A stretch of 40,918 nt of DNA, from assembly GCA_002729515.1 (NCBI GenBank), contig PBYF01000117.1:1-40918 (forward strand). Reading direction: 5' to 3'. The position numbers and the translations under genes are program-made. Positions 32,336-40,816 of this stretch are shown here, piece after piece. The DNA comes from Deltaproteobacteria bacterium. Its GTDB lineage: Bacteria; Myxococcota_A; UBA9160; SMWR01. Positions within the stretch are counted from its first letter, which is position 1. Every line of letters begins with the position of its first letter. The notes under the pieces are model-generated. The model had not been told where the DNA came from, ran no database searches, and saw nothing but the letters and a program-made list of their open reading frames with translations.

Positions 32336-33580
32336 TTACGTCTCGGCAAGGAGACCACGCACTGCTTCATGCAGGTCCCGTCCAGCGGGACGCTGGAAGG
32401 CACGAAGGCCGAACTCGGGCAGGATCGCCAGGATGTGATCAAAGATGTCTCCCTGAATCCCCTCGTAGCTGACCCACACCTGGTCGTTACTGAAGCAGTA
32501 GAGCTCGATGGGGAGTCCCTCGGGTCCCGGCGGCAACTGACGAACCATGAGGGTGTAGCCGCTGGAGTGGATCTTGGGGTGGCTGCGCAAGTAGTTGAGG
32601 AGGTAGGCGCGGAACGTTCCCACGTTGGTCAGCTGACGCAGCGCCGCACGCACGTCTCCGGATGAACTTGCCTTTTCGTTGTATTCCGACAACTCCGTCC
32701 GCTTCTCGCGGATGTAATCGCCCAGGAGCTCCCAATGCTCGAACCCGTCTATTTCGTCCGGGGTGAGGAAGCGTATCGACGACACGTCTAGATGGACAGC
32801 ACGCTTGATCCGCCGACCCCCCGACCGGGACATGCCGCGCCAATTCTTGAAGCCCTCATCGATGAAGCGATAGGTGGGAACGCTGGTAATCGTCTTGTCC
32901 CAGTTCTGGATCTTCACAGTGTGGAGTGCAATGTCGATTACATCGCCGTCAGCACCTAGCTGCGGCATCTCGACCCAATCCCCCACGCGGAGCAAGTCGT
33001 TGCTGGCGATCTGGACGCTTGCGACCAGCGACAGGATCGTGTCCTTGAAAATGAGCATCAATACCGCCGTCATCGCGCCGATCCCGGAGAGGAAGAGCCA
33101 CGGCGAGCGGTCGAGCAGGGTTGAGAGCACCGCGACTGTTGCGAGGCCGAAGATCGCCAGCTTGATCAACTGCACGTAGCCCTTGATCGGACGGTGGCGA
33201 TACTCCGGATTGCGCGAATAGACCTCGTTGAGGGCCGTGAGCAGGGAGTTGGCCGTCGCCGCGACCACCGCGATCATCACCGCCAGGGCCACGCGCTGCA
33301 CGACCGCAACGAATTCTGCCGGCAGTCGGTCGATCGTGTCGATGCCCTGATAGATCACGAGCGCCGGAGCGATGTGGGCCAGCCGTACGAAAACGTTCGC
33401 ATCCACCAGCGCATCGTCCCACTCGGCCTGGCTGCGGCGCACCAGCCGGCGCACTCCCGCCACGAGCCACCAGCGGGCGACGGCGTACGCCAGCGTGGCC
33501 AGCGCGATCACCGCGGCGAGCGGACCGGCGTCAGCGATCAGAGGCTGACTGAACTCCGAGATCCAGGTGAAGGATTTCAT
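32336..33580 (-). CDS. ybdG: MscS-family mechanosensitive channel (YbdG type)
   Basis: 414 residues, the same length as E. coli YbdG and collinear with it. About five transmembrane helices are followed by the pore-proximal stretch SGIGAMTAVLMLIFKDTILSLVASVQIASNDLLRVGDWVEM (about 167-207). The YbdG-specific cytoplasmic part comes next (FKNWRGMSRSGGRRIKR, then NVGTFRAYLLNYLRSHP, QGDIFDHILAI). The family opens under hypo-osmotic stress and releases solutes (MscM-type activity). GGAG stands 9 nt before the ATG. It is monocistronic as far as can be seen. Confidence 0.93.
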   Translation of the reverse strand: MKSFTWISEFSQPLIADAGPLAAVIALATLAYAVARWWLVAGVRRLVRRSQAEWDDALVDANVFVRLAHIAPALVIYQGIDTIDRLPAEFVAVVQRVALAVMIAVVAATANSLLTALNEVYSRNPEYRHRPIKGYVQLIKLAIFGLATVAVLSTLLDRSPWLFLSGIGAMTAVLMLIFKDTILSLVASVQIASNDLLRVGDWVEMPQLGADGDVIDIALHTVKIQNWDKTITSVPTYRFIDEGFKNWRGMSRSGGRRIKRAVHLDVSSIRFLTPDEIDGFEHWELLGDYIREKRTELSEYNEKASSSGDVRAALRQLTNVGTFRAYLLNYLRSHPKIHSSGYTLMVRQLPPGPEGLPIELYCFSNDQVWVSYEGIQGDIFDHILAILPEFGLRAFQRPAGRDLHEAVRGLLAET

Positions 33581-33721
33581 CGCTGTGATCTCCGGGCGGG
33601 CGGTTCGATCCGATGCGACCCCGCCGACCCAATCGGTGAGGCAAAGCGAGAATAGACAATCTTCGGTGCCTGACCGGGGGTGGTACGCAAAAATACCGAT
33701 ACGGTCAGCCCGAAGGCTCGC

Positions 33722-34474
33722 TCAGAGTCGGTGCAGCCAGGGTGCGCCGGCCTTCTCGTCCATCAAGTCGAGAAGCTCCCGGCGGCGTTCCCGCGCGTAG
33801 GGACCCGGGTTGTGCGCCCGCAGCTTCTTCGGATTTGGGAGCACGGTGGCCAGCAGGGCCGCCTGCTCGCGATCGAGGGAGTCGGCGCCGGTACCGAAAA
33901 AACGCTGTGCAGCAGCCTCGACGCCAAAGACGCACGGGCCGAACTGAGCCACGTTGAGGTAGAGCTCGAGAATGCGCCGTTTCGACCAGACCCGCTCGAT
34001 CCAGAACGCATACCATGCTTCGGCGCCCTTGCGCAGCCAGCTGCGCCCAGGCCAGAGGAAGAGATTCTTGGCGAGTTGCTGGGTGAGGGTGCTCGCGCCC
34101 CGCACACGGCCACTGCTCTCGTGCTCGCGCACAGCGCGCTCGATCGAGCGAAAGTCGAAACCCCGGTGCTGGAGGAAGCGCTGATCCTCGGCCAACACCA
34201 CGGCCCGTGGCACATCGGGAGCAATGCGCGCCCAGTCGACCCAGGTGTAGTCAACGCTGGCGCAGGGTTCATCGCTTGCCGGATCGGCGAAATGACTGCG
34301 CAGCATGAAGGCCGTCGCCACCGGGGGGGACGTCGCCAGCCAGGCCAGCGGGACCACCGTAACCAGCGCAACCCCGAACAGCATGACGAGCGCAGAACCC
34401 AGCAACAGCCGCCGGACGGGTCGGCGCCGGCTGCGTCTCCGCCGGCGCCCCGATCTCCTGCGCACATTACCCAA
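33722..34474 (-). CDS. mtgA: Monofunctional peptidoglycan transglycosylase
   Basis: About 250 residues from TTG 34474, or 247 from GTG 34465. A very basic start (RRRSGRRRRRSRRR) precedes one transmembrane anchor (LLLGSALVMLFGVALVTVV). GT51 motifs are all present: AEDQRFLQHRGFD with the catalytic Glu, GASTLTQQLAKNLFL, RKGAEAWYAFWIERVWSKRRILELYLN, and the later GVEAAAQRFFG. No transpeptidase domain follows. It polymerises lipid II glycan strands at the periplasmic face. It begins 10 bp after the amidohydrolase remnant. Confidence 0.93.
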   Translation of the reverse strand: MGNVRRRSGRRRRRSRRRPVRRLLLGSALVMLFGVALVTVVPLAWLATSPPVATAFMLRSHFADPASDEPCASVDYTWVDWARIAPDVPRAVVLAEDQRFLQHRGFDFRSIERAVREHESSGRVRGASTLTQQLAKNLFLWPGRSWLRKGAEAWYAFWIERVWSKRRILELYLNVAQFGPCVFGVEAAAQRFFGTGADSLDREQAALLATVLPNPKKLRAHNPGPYARERRRELLDLMDEKAGAPWLHRL

Positions 34475-34484
34475 GGGCGCTCAC

Positions 34485-34716
34485 CTAGAACTCGCCCCGC
34501 GCGATGCGGTGCATGTTGTCGGACATGATCTGCCCGATCGCGTCATCGGAAAGCCCATCGCGAGCTTCCGCGTAGTCCGGCGGCTCTGCCAGGCCCTCGG
34601 CATGCGGATAGTCGGACCCGAAGAGGACACGCTCGGGCCCGATCCACGGCCCGTTGCGCCCCAGTCCTCTCATCTTGCCCATGACGCGCAGCAGGTTGTC
34701 GGTGTCAAAGAGGGGG
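34485..34716 (-). pseudogene. C-terminal remnant of an amidohydrolase-2 family gene
   Basis: The last ~70 codons read like a COG2159 amidohydrolase end: IGPERVLFGSDYPHAEGL, then DGLSDDAIGQIMSDNMHRI. The Asp in GSDYPHAEG would be the metal-binding residue. The upstream ~300 residues are absent and the region overlaps the promoter and start of the LLM oxidoreductase gene on the other strand. It is a 5'-deleted pseudogene. It is not the missing part of the fragment at 22354 in any simple way, because the two are 12 kb apart. Confidence 0.6.
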
Positions 34717-34756
34717 GACGCGGAAAAGGCCAAAGCGACACGCTCCGAAACGACTC

Positions 34757-34762
34757 TATCAT
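34757..34762 (+). promoter_or_regulatory. Candidate -10 hexamer of a leaderless promoter
   Basis: TATCAT ends 6 nt before the GTG at 34769, with GGGCCC between and no Shine-Dalgarno. Confidence 0.5.
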
Positions 34763-34768
34763 GGGCCC

Positions 34769-35689
34769 GTGCGCATCGGTCTATACGTCTCGACGCTCGC
34801 GGCCACGGCACTCGACGACACACTGGCGCAGTTCGCCGCGGCCGAGGCCCGCGGCTTGCACACGGCGTGGACCGGGCAGCTCTTCGATGCCGATGCGCTG
34901 ACAGTTCTGGCGCTGGCGGCTCAGCGCACCGAGCGCATCGAGTTGGGAACCTGGGTGCTGCCCGCGCAGCCACGACATCCTGTGATGCTCGCCCTGCAGG
35001 CCCGCACAGTGCAGGACGCCTCCCGAGGCCGCCTGTTGCTGGGGATCGGCGCAAGCCACGCCGAGGTCGTGGAAAAGCGTCTCGGCCTTTCCCATGTCGC
35101 GCCGGTGCAGCACTTGCACGAATACCTCGATGTATTGCGGCCCCTGCTCCACGGCGAGCGAGTGGAGCACCGCGGCGAGCACTACGCGGTGGCGCTGCAG
35201 CTCCCCGAGCCGGCACCGCAGCCCCCTGCCGTCTTCCTGGCCGCGCTCGGCCCAGCGATGCTCCGCCTCGCCGGCGAGCGAGCCGACGGCGTCGCGCTAT
35301 GGCTGGCCGGATCGCGATTCGTGGAACAGCACGCCCTCCCCGCCCTGCACGCCGGTGCACGCGCCGCCGACCGCACCCTGCCGCGGCTGGCGGCCGGCCT
35401 GCCCGTCGCCATCACCCGCGACGACCCGAAAAGCCGCGCCTCGGCGGAAACCTTCCTGGCCCGGAGCGCGAAGCTCCCCGCCTACCGCCGAGTCCTCGAG
35501 AAAAGCGGCCTCGCGTCGGCGGCCGACGCCGCCTTGATCGGAGACGAAACCCGGGTGGCCGGGACGCTGGAGCGCCTCGCCGCCCTCGGCGTAACCGACT
35601 TTACCGCCGTGCTCTTCCCAGTCGAAGGCGACCCCGAAGCTCCCCGGCGCACACTCGACTTCCTGAGCGGGATCGCGTCGCGCCCCTAG
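34769..35689 (+). CDS. LLM-class F420-dependent oxidoreductase
   Basis: 306 residues from GTG. It has a luciferase-like TIM-barrel pattern: MRIGLYVSTLA at the start, AARTERIELGTWVLP-like strand (RTERIELGTWVLPAQPRHP), then DASRGRLLLGIGASH, and HEYLDVLRPLLHGERVEHRGEHY. The last is typical of F420-dependent members of the luciferase family. The substrate is unknown; family members oxidise alcohols or reduce C=C or C=N bonds with F420. The gene lies alone, divergent from the amidohydrolase remnant. Confidence 0.85.
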   Translation: MRIGLYVSTLAATALDDTLAQFAAAEARGLHTAWTGQLFDADALTVLALAAQRTERIELGTWVLPAQPRHPVMLALQARTVQDASRGRLLLGIGASHAEVVEKRLGLSHVAPVQHLHEYLDVLRPLLHGERVEHRGEHYAVALQLPEPAPQPPAVFLAALGPAMLRLAGERADGVALWLAGSRFVEQHALPALHAGARAADRTLPRLAAGLPVAITRDDPKSRASAETFLARSAKLPAYRRVLEKSGLASAADAALIGDETRVAGTLERLAALGVTDFTAVLFPVEGDPEAPRRTLDFLSGIASRP

Positions 35690-35711
35690 TCGCTCCCATG
35701 GGGAAGCCCGT

Positions 35712-36110
35712 CTAATCCTTCCGCTCGAGATCCAGGGCGCAGGAGTTCATGCAATAGCGGTCACCGGTGGGCGCCGGACCATCTGGAAAGACGTGGCCGA
35801 GGTGGGCATCGCAGCGGGCGCACACGACTTCGGTGCGCGTCGTTCCGAGGCTGGTATCGCTCTCGGTACGCACACGGTCGTCCGCAATCGGCTTCCAGAA
35901 ACTGGGCCAGCCGGTTCCGGAATCGAACTTCGTCTCCGAGGGGAAGAGCTCGTTTCCGCAACACGCGCAGCGATAGACGCCCGCGTCCTTCGTATCCCAG
36001 TAACGACCCGTGAAGGCGCGCTCCGTGCCTTTTTCGCGACACACCTGATACTGCTCGGACGTCAACCGCTCCCGCCACTCGCCTTCGCTCTTCACCACCT
36101 TCTCGGACAC
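35712..36110 (-). CDS. msrB: Peptide-methionine (R)-S-oxide reductase
   Basis: 132 residues. The GTG at 36110 has AAGGAG 5 nt upstream and fits the usual MsrB start, although the frame is open further upstream. Structural zinc is held by C48/C51 (CACC) and C97/C100 (CARC). The catalytic Cys is C120 in RYCMNS. The resolving Cys found in some MsrB proteins (SGCGWPSF) is Thr here (SGTGWPSF), so another Cys (C24 or C124) or thioredoxin directly must do that job. It has no signal peptide and repairs oxidised methionine in the cytoplasm. Confidence 0.94.
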   Translation of the reverse strand: MSEKVVKSEGEWRERLTSEQYQVCREKGTERAFTGRYWDTKDAGVYRCACCGNELFPSETKFDSGTGWPSFWKPIADDRVRTESDTSLGTTRTEVVCARCDAHLGHVFPDGPAPTGDRYCMNSCALDLERKD

Positions 36111-36184
36111 GGCTTCTCCTTCGAAACGGCCATCTCGCCTCGTCCAGGTTACCGCAGCCCCGGGTGCGTCCGTTTCCCGGTGGG

Positions 36185-37180
36185 TCAGAACAGTCCCGCG
36201 GCGCGTTCGAAGCACCAGTAGGCGGCGAGCGATCCGATCGCATAGGCGGGAACCCGGCCGAGCCACGCTGGGCCTCGGCGCGCCGCAGCCCGGGCGGCCG
36301 GCCTCACGACGAGCACGATCGCGACGAAGAGGAGCTGCCCGAGTTCGATCCCGACGTTGAAGGCAAAGAGCGCCAGCGGGATTTCCTCCTGGGGCAGGCC
36401 GATCTCGGCAAGTGCGCCGGCAAAGCCCAGGCCGTGGAGCAAGCCGAAGCCCACCGCGACGGCCCACGGAGCGCGACGCAACAGCGACGGTTTCGCCCTC
36501 TCGCCCCGGGCCAACTCCACGGCCAGCACAAGGATCGTTCCGGCGATTGCCAGCTCGACGGGCGCCGCCGGCAGACCCAGAAAGCCCAGCGCAGCCAACG
36601 AAAGCGTCACGCTGTGGCCAACGGTAAAGCTCGTGACCGTCCAGACCAGCATCCGCGTGCTCGGCACCAGGAGCACGAGCCCGAGCACGAAGAGCAGGTG
36701 GTCGAGGCCCTCGAGGATGTGCCGAAAGCCCAGCCCGAGGTACTGGACGAAGACATCCAATGCGCGCTGACGCTCGGGAACGACAAAAGCCTCGTCGCCG
36801 CCGCGCAGCACGGCCCGATAGCTGCGCCCATCGAGAAGCGTCAGACGCAGCAGCGCTTCGGTTCGGCTTTCGGCTAGGCCGCGCACCCCGAACCGCGCTC
36901 CTATCAGGCCCACGTCGCAAGCGGCCTCGAAGCGAAGGGTCGCCGCCGTTCCATCTACACCCGGCTCGGCAGCCTCGACCGCACACCCCGCGGGCAGCTC
37001 CGGCTCGACCGCAGCTCCCACCGGCCGCTGGAGCGGGGTTTTCCAGAAGACCGCGATGCGCCCCGGCGCTGTTTCCCGCACTTCGAGAAGCGAGGGAGCG
37101 AGACGATGCGCCGTTGCCGCCAACGGCACCAGAACCGCCGCCAGCAGCAGCGCAACGCCCCCACGTCTCGTCTCTTTCAT
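36185..37180 (-). CDS. HupE/UreJ-family membrane protein
   Basis: 331 residues from ATG 37180. A signal peptide ([16 protein letters not shown]) and an extracytoplasmic domain of about 130 residues come first. Six or more transmembrane helices of the HupE/UreJ_2 type follow, starting at [22 protein letters not shown], which carries the His and Asp of the family. Later motifs are [16 protein letters not shown] and [14 protein letters not shown]. HupE relatives are thought to move nickel or cobalt. No hydrogenase or urease genes are near, so the cargo is uncertain. Confidence 0.85.
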   Translation of the reverse strand: MKETRRGGVALLLAAVLVPLAATAHRLAPSLLEVRETAPGRIAVFWKTPLQRPVGAAVEPELPAGCAVEAAEPGVDGTAATLRFEAACDVGLIGARFGVRGLAESRTEALLRLTLLDGRSYRAVLRGGDEAFVVPERQRALDVFVQYLGLGFRHILEGLDHLLFVLGLVLLVPSTRMLVWTVTSFTVGHSVTLSLAALGFLGLPAAPVELAIAGTILVLAVELARGERAKPSLLRRAPWAVAVGFGLLHGLGFAGALAEIGLPQEEIPLALFAFNVGIELGQLLFVAIVLVVRPAARAAARRGPAWLGRVPAYAIGSLAAYWCFERAAGLF

Positions 37181-37246
37181 CCCTTCCCCTGGCCGACCCC
37201 CGCGGGCGAAGACTCCTACTCCGTTGCCTGACCGCACGTCAATGCC

Positions 37247-38455
37247 TCAGACGAGCACCTCCTCCTCGACCAGGCGCTGCACCTCCGAAGCGTCGAACCC
37301 GAGCAGATCACAGAGGACCTCTTCGGTGTGCTCGCCCAGGTCGGGTCCCGGCGCTTCGAGCCTGGGCGGAGACTCGGAGAGGCGAATCGCGTAGTTCTCG
37401 AACTGCATCTCGCCGAGATGCGGGTGGTGCAGCGTCTCGAAGTGTCCACGATGTGCGAGCTGCGGATCGCCGAGCAGGTCCTCGTAGGTCTGGACGGGTC
37501 CGGCTTCGATTCCCGCAGCCTGCAACGTCTCCGCCAACTCGTGGGGATCGCGATCGCAGGTCCAGCGGCCCAGGCAGGCGTCGAGTTCAGCCTCGTGAGC
37601 GCGCCGTCCGTCCACAGAATCGAAGCGCGGGTCATCGGAAAACGCCGGGTTTCCCAGGGCGCGCCGCAGCAGGTGCCACTCCGGGTCCGAGAAGATCGCG
37701 ATGGCAATCCAGCGGTCGTCACCGCGGCACGGGTAGACGCCGTGCGGCACGCCGCGTTCATCGCGGTTCCCGCGCCGCTCCATCACCTCCCCTGTCGCGG
37801 AGAAGCGCACCATCATTTCGGACAGGCTGTAGACCCCGGTCTCGATCTGCGAGACGTCGATGTACTGTCCCTCACCCGTGCGGCGCCGGTGCAGGAGCGC
37901 CGCTGCGATCAGGAACGCCACGTAACGCGGCGACAGCGAATCCGTAATGGTGGCGTGGGGACCCACGGCTTCTCGGTCCGGCCAGCCAGCCATCTGATTG
38001 AAACCCGAAAGCGCGGAGCCCTGGCCACCGAAGCCCGGGTACATGCGCTGCGGTCCCGTCTGTCCGAAGAGGCAGCTCGACACCATCAAGAGGTCCGGCT
38101 TGCGCTCTCGCAGGCTCTCGTAGTCGAGGCCCCACTTCGCCATGGCCTTGGGTGAGAAGTTCTCGGAGACCACGTCCGCCCAGTCGACGAGACGGCGCAC
38201 CACTTCCACACCCTCCGGTTTCGACATGTCGACCGCAACACTCTTCTTGTTGGGATTCATCAGCACGAACATGGGGGAGCCGTCCAACCCAAACGGGTTT
38301 CCCGGAGTGAGGAAGAGGATTCGAAGAAAATCGGGCCGTCTGGACGATTCGATCCGAACGACCGTCGCTCCGTGGTCGGCGAAGTAGCGCGTCGCCACCG
38401 GCCCGGCGGCACCGGCTCCTAGCTCGAGAACCTTGACACCCTCGAAGACAGCCAC
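37247..38455 (-). CDS. CaiB/BaiF-family CoA-transferase, catalytic subunit
   Basis: 402 residues from GTG. It is a class III CoA-transferase: VKVLELGAGAAGPVATRYFADHGATVVRIE at the start, VVSENFSPKAMAKWGLDYE, and the catalytic Asp at D172 (TITDSLSPR), followed by the TGEGQYIDVSQIE turn. It starts 2 bp after the stop of the second CoA-transferase, so the two are made together. Two-gene enzymes of this family are known, for example BbsEF and SmtAB, which move CoA from succinyl-CoA to a free acid. A heteromeric enzyme is likely here. The acceptor acid is unknown. Confidence 0.88.
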   Translation of the reverse strand: MAVFEGVKVLELGAGAAGPVATRYFADHGATVVRIESSRRPDFLRILFLTPGNPFGLDGSPMFVLMNPNKKSVAVDMSKPEGVEVVRRLVDWADVVSENFSPKAMAKWGLDYESLRERKPDLLMVSSCLFGQTGPQRMYPGFGGQGSALSGFNQMAGWPDREAVGPHATITDSLSPRYVAFLIAAALLHRRRTGEGQYIDVSQIETGVYSLSEMMVRFSATGEVMERRGNRDERGVPHGVYPCRGDDRWIAIAIFSDPEWHLLRRALGNPAFSDDPRFDSVDGRRAHEAELDACLGRWTCDRDPHELAETLQAAGIEAGPVQTYEDLLGDPQLAHRGHFETLHHPHLGEMQFENYAIRLSESPPRLEAPGPDLGEHTEEVLCDLLGFDASEVQRLVEEEVLV

Positions 38456-38457
38456 GC

Positions 38458-39669
38458 CTAGACCACCCCCGCGGCCGCGAGCGCCTCGAGGTCGGCCCCG
38501 TCGACGCCCAATTCGCCGTAGACCTCGGCGTTGTGCTCTCCCACCCGCGGTGCCCGGCGGCGGATTCCGATGCGGGGGCCGGTGTTCTTGGCAAAAAAAT
38601 CCGGGTGCTCGAACGCCGCCCCGAGTTCGGGGTATTCGACCGTCACAAAAAGCCCGCGGGAGCGGAGTTGGAGCTGCTCCGAGATCTCGCGGGCGTCATT
38701 GCACGGTGCCAGCATGATGCGCCGGGCGAGCGCCTGCTCGTAGAGCTCGCGCCGGGTCTTCGTCGCGAAGAAGGCACCGAAGACTGCCTCGAACCGCTCG
38801 ATTTCTTCGGACGACAGCGTGTTGTGGTTGTACCCGGACCAGTCGTAGGAGCGCAGCCACTCGGGCGCCATACCGTTCTCCTCCATCAACTCGACCGTCG
38901 CAACCAGGTTGGCGATACGAGCCGGTCCGCCGCGCAGGCCGTAACTGATCCAGCCATCCTTGGCACGCCAGATCTCGCGCGTTCGCACCATGACGGCGCC
39001 ACTGCGTTTCCGGGCGCGGGGGGCGTACGCCTGCTGCCCGGGACCCGTGACGAGCGTCGAGAGCTGGATCTCGTGCAACGAGACGTCGACGAGTTGCCCG
39101 CGGCCAGTCGTCTCTCGAGACCACAGGGCCATCCCGATACCGGCGGCCGCCTCGGGCCCGGCGTGGAGATAGGCAGTCGGCATCGTGCAGCGAACCGGCG
39201 GCCGGTCGGCATCCCCGGTCATGTTGGCATTGCCGCCCATCGCCACGACCACGAGGTCGTGGGCACGCCAAGCGGCGCGCGGACCCGTGCGGCCGAACGG
39301 GGTGACCGAGCAGTGGACAAGGCGCGGATTCTCCCGGTGGAGGGTTTCCCAGCCAATACCGTGTTTCTCGAGCGTGCCCGGCGCAGCGGTCTCGATCAAC
39401 ACGTCGGCGGTTCCCGCGAGCCGCCGCAACAGCGCGGCACCGTTCGCGGTGCGCCAGTCGAGGGTGACGCCCCGCTTGCTGGTGTTGAGCGCGAGCCAGC
39501 GGAGACTGCGCTCCGGGTCGTCGACGCCGCCGAGGTAGGGACCCGTGCGCCCGGGGTCACCGCCCGGCTGCTCCACCTTCACCACGTCCGCACCGGTCTC
39601 CGCCAGGATCTTTCCCGCGAGCCAGGCGGACTCGTCGCTCAGGTCGAGGACCCGAACCCCCGCGAGCAT
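38458..39669 (-). CDS. CaiB/BaiF-family CoA-transferase, subunit lacking the catalytic Asp
   Basis: 403 residues from ATG 39669 with AAGGAGG upstream. Class III fold: MLAGVRVLDLSDESAWLAGKILAETGADVVKVE, and TTGRGQLVDVSLHE after the active-site region. Counting back 21 residues from the conserved TGxGQ turn, the position of the catalytic Asp holds Tyr167 (MPTAYLHAG). The subunit therefore cannot form the aspartyl-CoA intermediate alone and is probably the non-catalytic partner of the next gene. Its ATG shares one base with the TGA of the SDR gene upstream. Confidence 0.87.
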   Translation of the reverse strand: MLAGVRVLDLSDESAWLAGKILAETGADVVKVEQPGGDPGRTGPYLGGVDDPERSLRWLALNTSKRGVTLDWRTANGAALLRRLAGTADVLIETAAPGTLEKHGIGWETLHRENPRLVHCSVTPFGRTGPRAAWRAHDLVVVAMGGNANMTGDADRPPVRCTMPTAYLHAGPEAAAGIGMALWSRETTGRGQLVDVSLHEIQLSTLVTGPGQQAYAPRARKRSGAVMVRTREIWRAKDGWISYGLRGGPARIANLVATVELMEENGMAPEWLRSYDWSGYNHNTLSSEEIERFEAVFGAFFATKTRRELYEQALARRIMLAPCNDAREISEQLQLRSRGLFVTVEYPELGAAFEHPDFFAKNTGPRIGIRRRAPRVGEHNAEVYGELGVDGADLEALAAAGVV

Positions 39670-40460
39670 CAGGGAGCCTCCTTGCGCATCGGATCCATGC
39701 GGCGCATTCCAAAGCGCAACAAACCCGGCAGGAAGAGGTGCAGAAAGCGCGCCACGGAGACCCCGATACTGCGCGGCACCGTCACCCGGTGACGGCGCTT
39801 CAGCACGGAAGCGACGATCGCGTCGGCCACGATGCGTGGCGGCGCCTTGCGGCCCCGAAAAGCGGCCGGCTCGTCGAGCTTCTCCCAGATTTCGGTATCG
39901 ATCGCTCCGGGCACGACCAGGGCGGCATGCACCCCGGAGCCCGCCAGGTCGCTCCAGAGTCCCTCGGTGAAGGCCGCGAGCGCCGCCTTCGACGCGGCGT
40001 AGAGACTTTCGCGCGGCGGCACGATCTCGCCCGCCACGGAGGTGACGTTCACCACACAGCCCTGGCCGCGCCGCCGCATGTGGGGCAGGGCCGCGAGCGT
40101 CATCCACACGCAGGCGAGTGTATTCACCTCGAGGACCCGCTGCGCCTCGTCGGGACTCGTGTGTTCGATGTGTTTGTGCTTCGGCAGTGCAGCATTGTTC
40201 ACCAGTATGTCGAGCCGCCCGTGGTGCTGCGCGGTCCGCTCCACCACGCCTTCGGCGAAGGCCCGCTCACCCAAATCACCGGCCAGGTACTCGCTGCGCG
40301 GTGAGAGCGAGCGCACCTCATCGATGAGGCTGCGAAGCAGCGCCTCGCGCCGGGCGACGGCGACGACAACCGCACCCCGCTCGGCAAAGGCTCGGACCGT
40401 TTCGCGGCCGATTCCCGATGACGCGCCGGTGACGACGACGACGCGGTCGCGCAACTCCAT
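39669..40460 (-). CDS. Short-chain dehydrogenase/reductase
   Basis: 263 residues from ATG 40460. All classical SDR motifs are present: TGASSGIG (11-18), LVNNAA, the active-site Ser in NVTSVAG, and YAASK. The C-terminus is long and basic with a hydrophobic patch (SVARFLHLFLPGLLRFGMRRM), like members that sit on membranes or act on lipids. It lies in an operon with the two CoA-transferases and a VOC protein, so a hydroxyacyl or alcohol intermediate of the same pathway may be its substrate. Confidence 0.9.
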   Translation of the reverse strand: MELRDRVVVVTGASSGIGRETVRAFAERGAVVVAVARREALLRSLIDEVRSLSPRSEYLAGDLGERAFAEGVVERTAQHHGRLDILVNNAALPKHKHIEHTSPDEAQRVLEVNTLACVWMTLAALPHMRRRGQGCVVNVTSVAGEIVPPRESLYAASKAALAAFTEGLWSDLAGSGVHAALVVPGAIDTEIWEKLDEPAAFRGRKAPPRIVADAIVASVLKRRHRVTVPRSIGVSVARFLHLFLPGLLRFGMRRMDPMRKEAP

Positions 40461-40465
40461 TTCGA

Positions 40466-40804
40466 TCAACTCCCGGACTGGCTGTCTGGGCCGACCCCTT
40501 CGGCCCACTCGAGGAGTTCGTCGAGTTCTGCCGGGGTTCCCGCGGACGAGTCAAAGTGGTCCGCGGCCGGGCAGCGCATCGGGTCGGTATCGCCAACGGG
40601 GAACACGAACTGCTCGTTGCTGCGGGCGCGCAGCACCAGGTGTTTTCCGTCCTCGGTGAGCGTCGGCATTTCGCTCCAGCCGAAGACTTCCGCATAGAAG
40701 CGCAGCGGGGATTCCCGGCCTTTCCGGTCGAGAAGCTCTTCCGGAACGCTCATCGCAGCGTAGTTGAAACGCGGCGGGCACTTCGCGGTGATCGGCTCAC
40801 TCAT
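40466..40804 (-). CDS. VOC family protein, apparently shortened
   Basis: 112 residues from ATG 40804. The first ~80 residues fit the VOC relatives that begin MSVPxELLDRxGRESxLRFYxEVFGW and go on to HLVLRARSNEQFVFPVGD. After ADHFDSSAGTPAELDELLEWAEG the protein ends in GVGPDSQSGS, about 40-50 residues before the usual end, so the final metal-ligand strand is missing. It stops 5 bp before the SDR start. It may be truncated by deletion, or it may be a short natural variant. Confidence 0.6.
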   Translation of the reverse strand: MSEPITAKCPPRFNYAAMSVPEELLDRKGRESPLRFYAEVFGWSEMPTLTEDGKHLVLRARSNEQFVFPVGDTDPMRCPAADHFDSSAGTPAELDELLEWAEGVGPDSQSGS

Positions 40805-40816
40805 GGCCTTCTCCGG

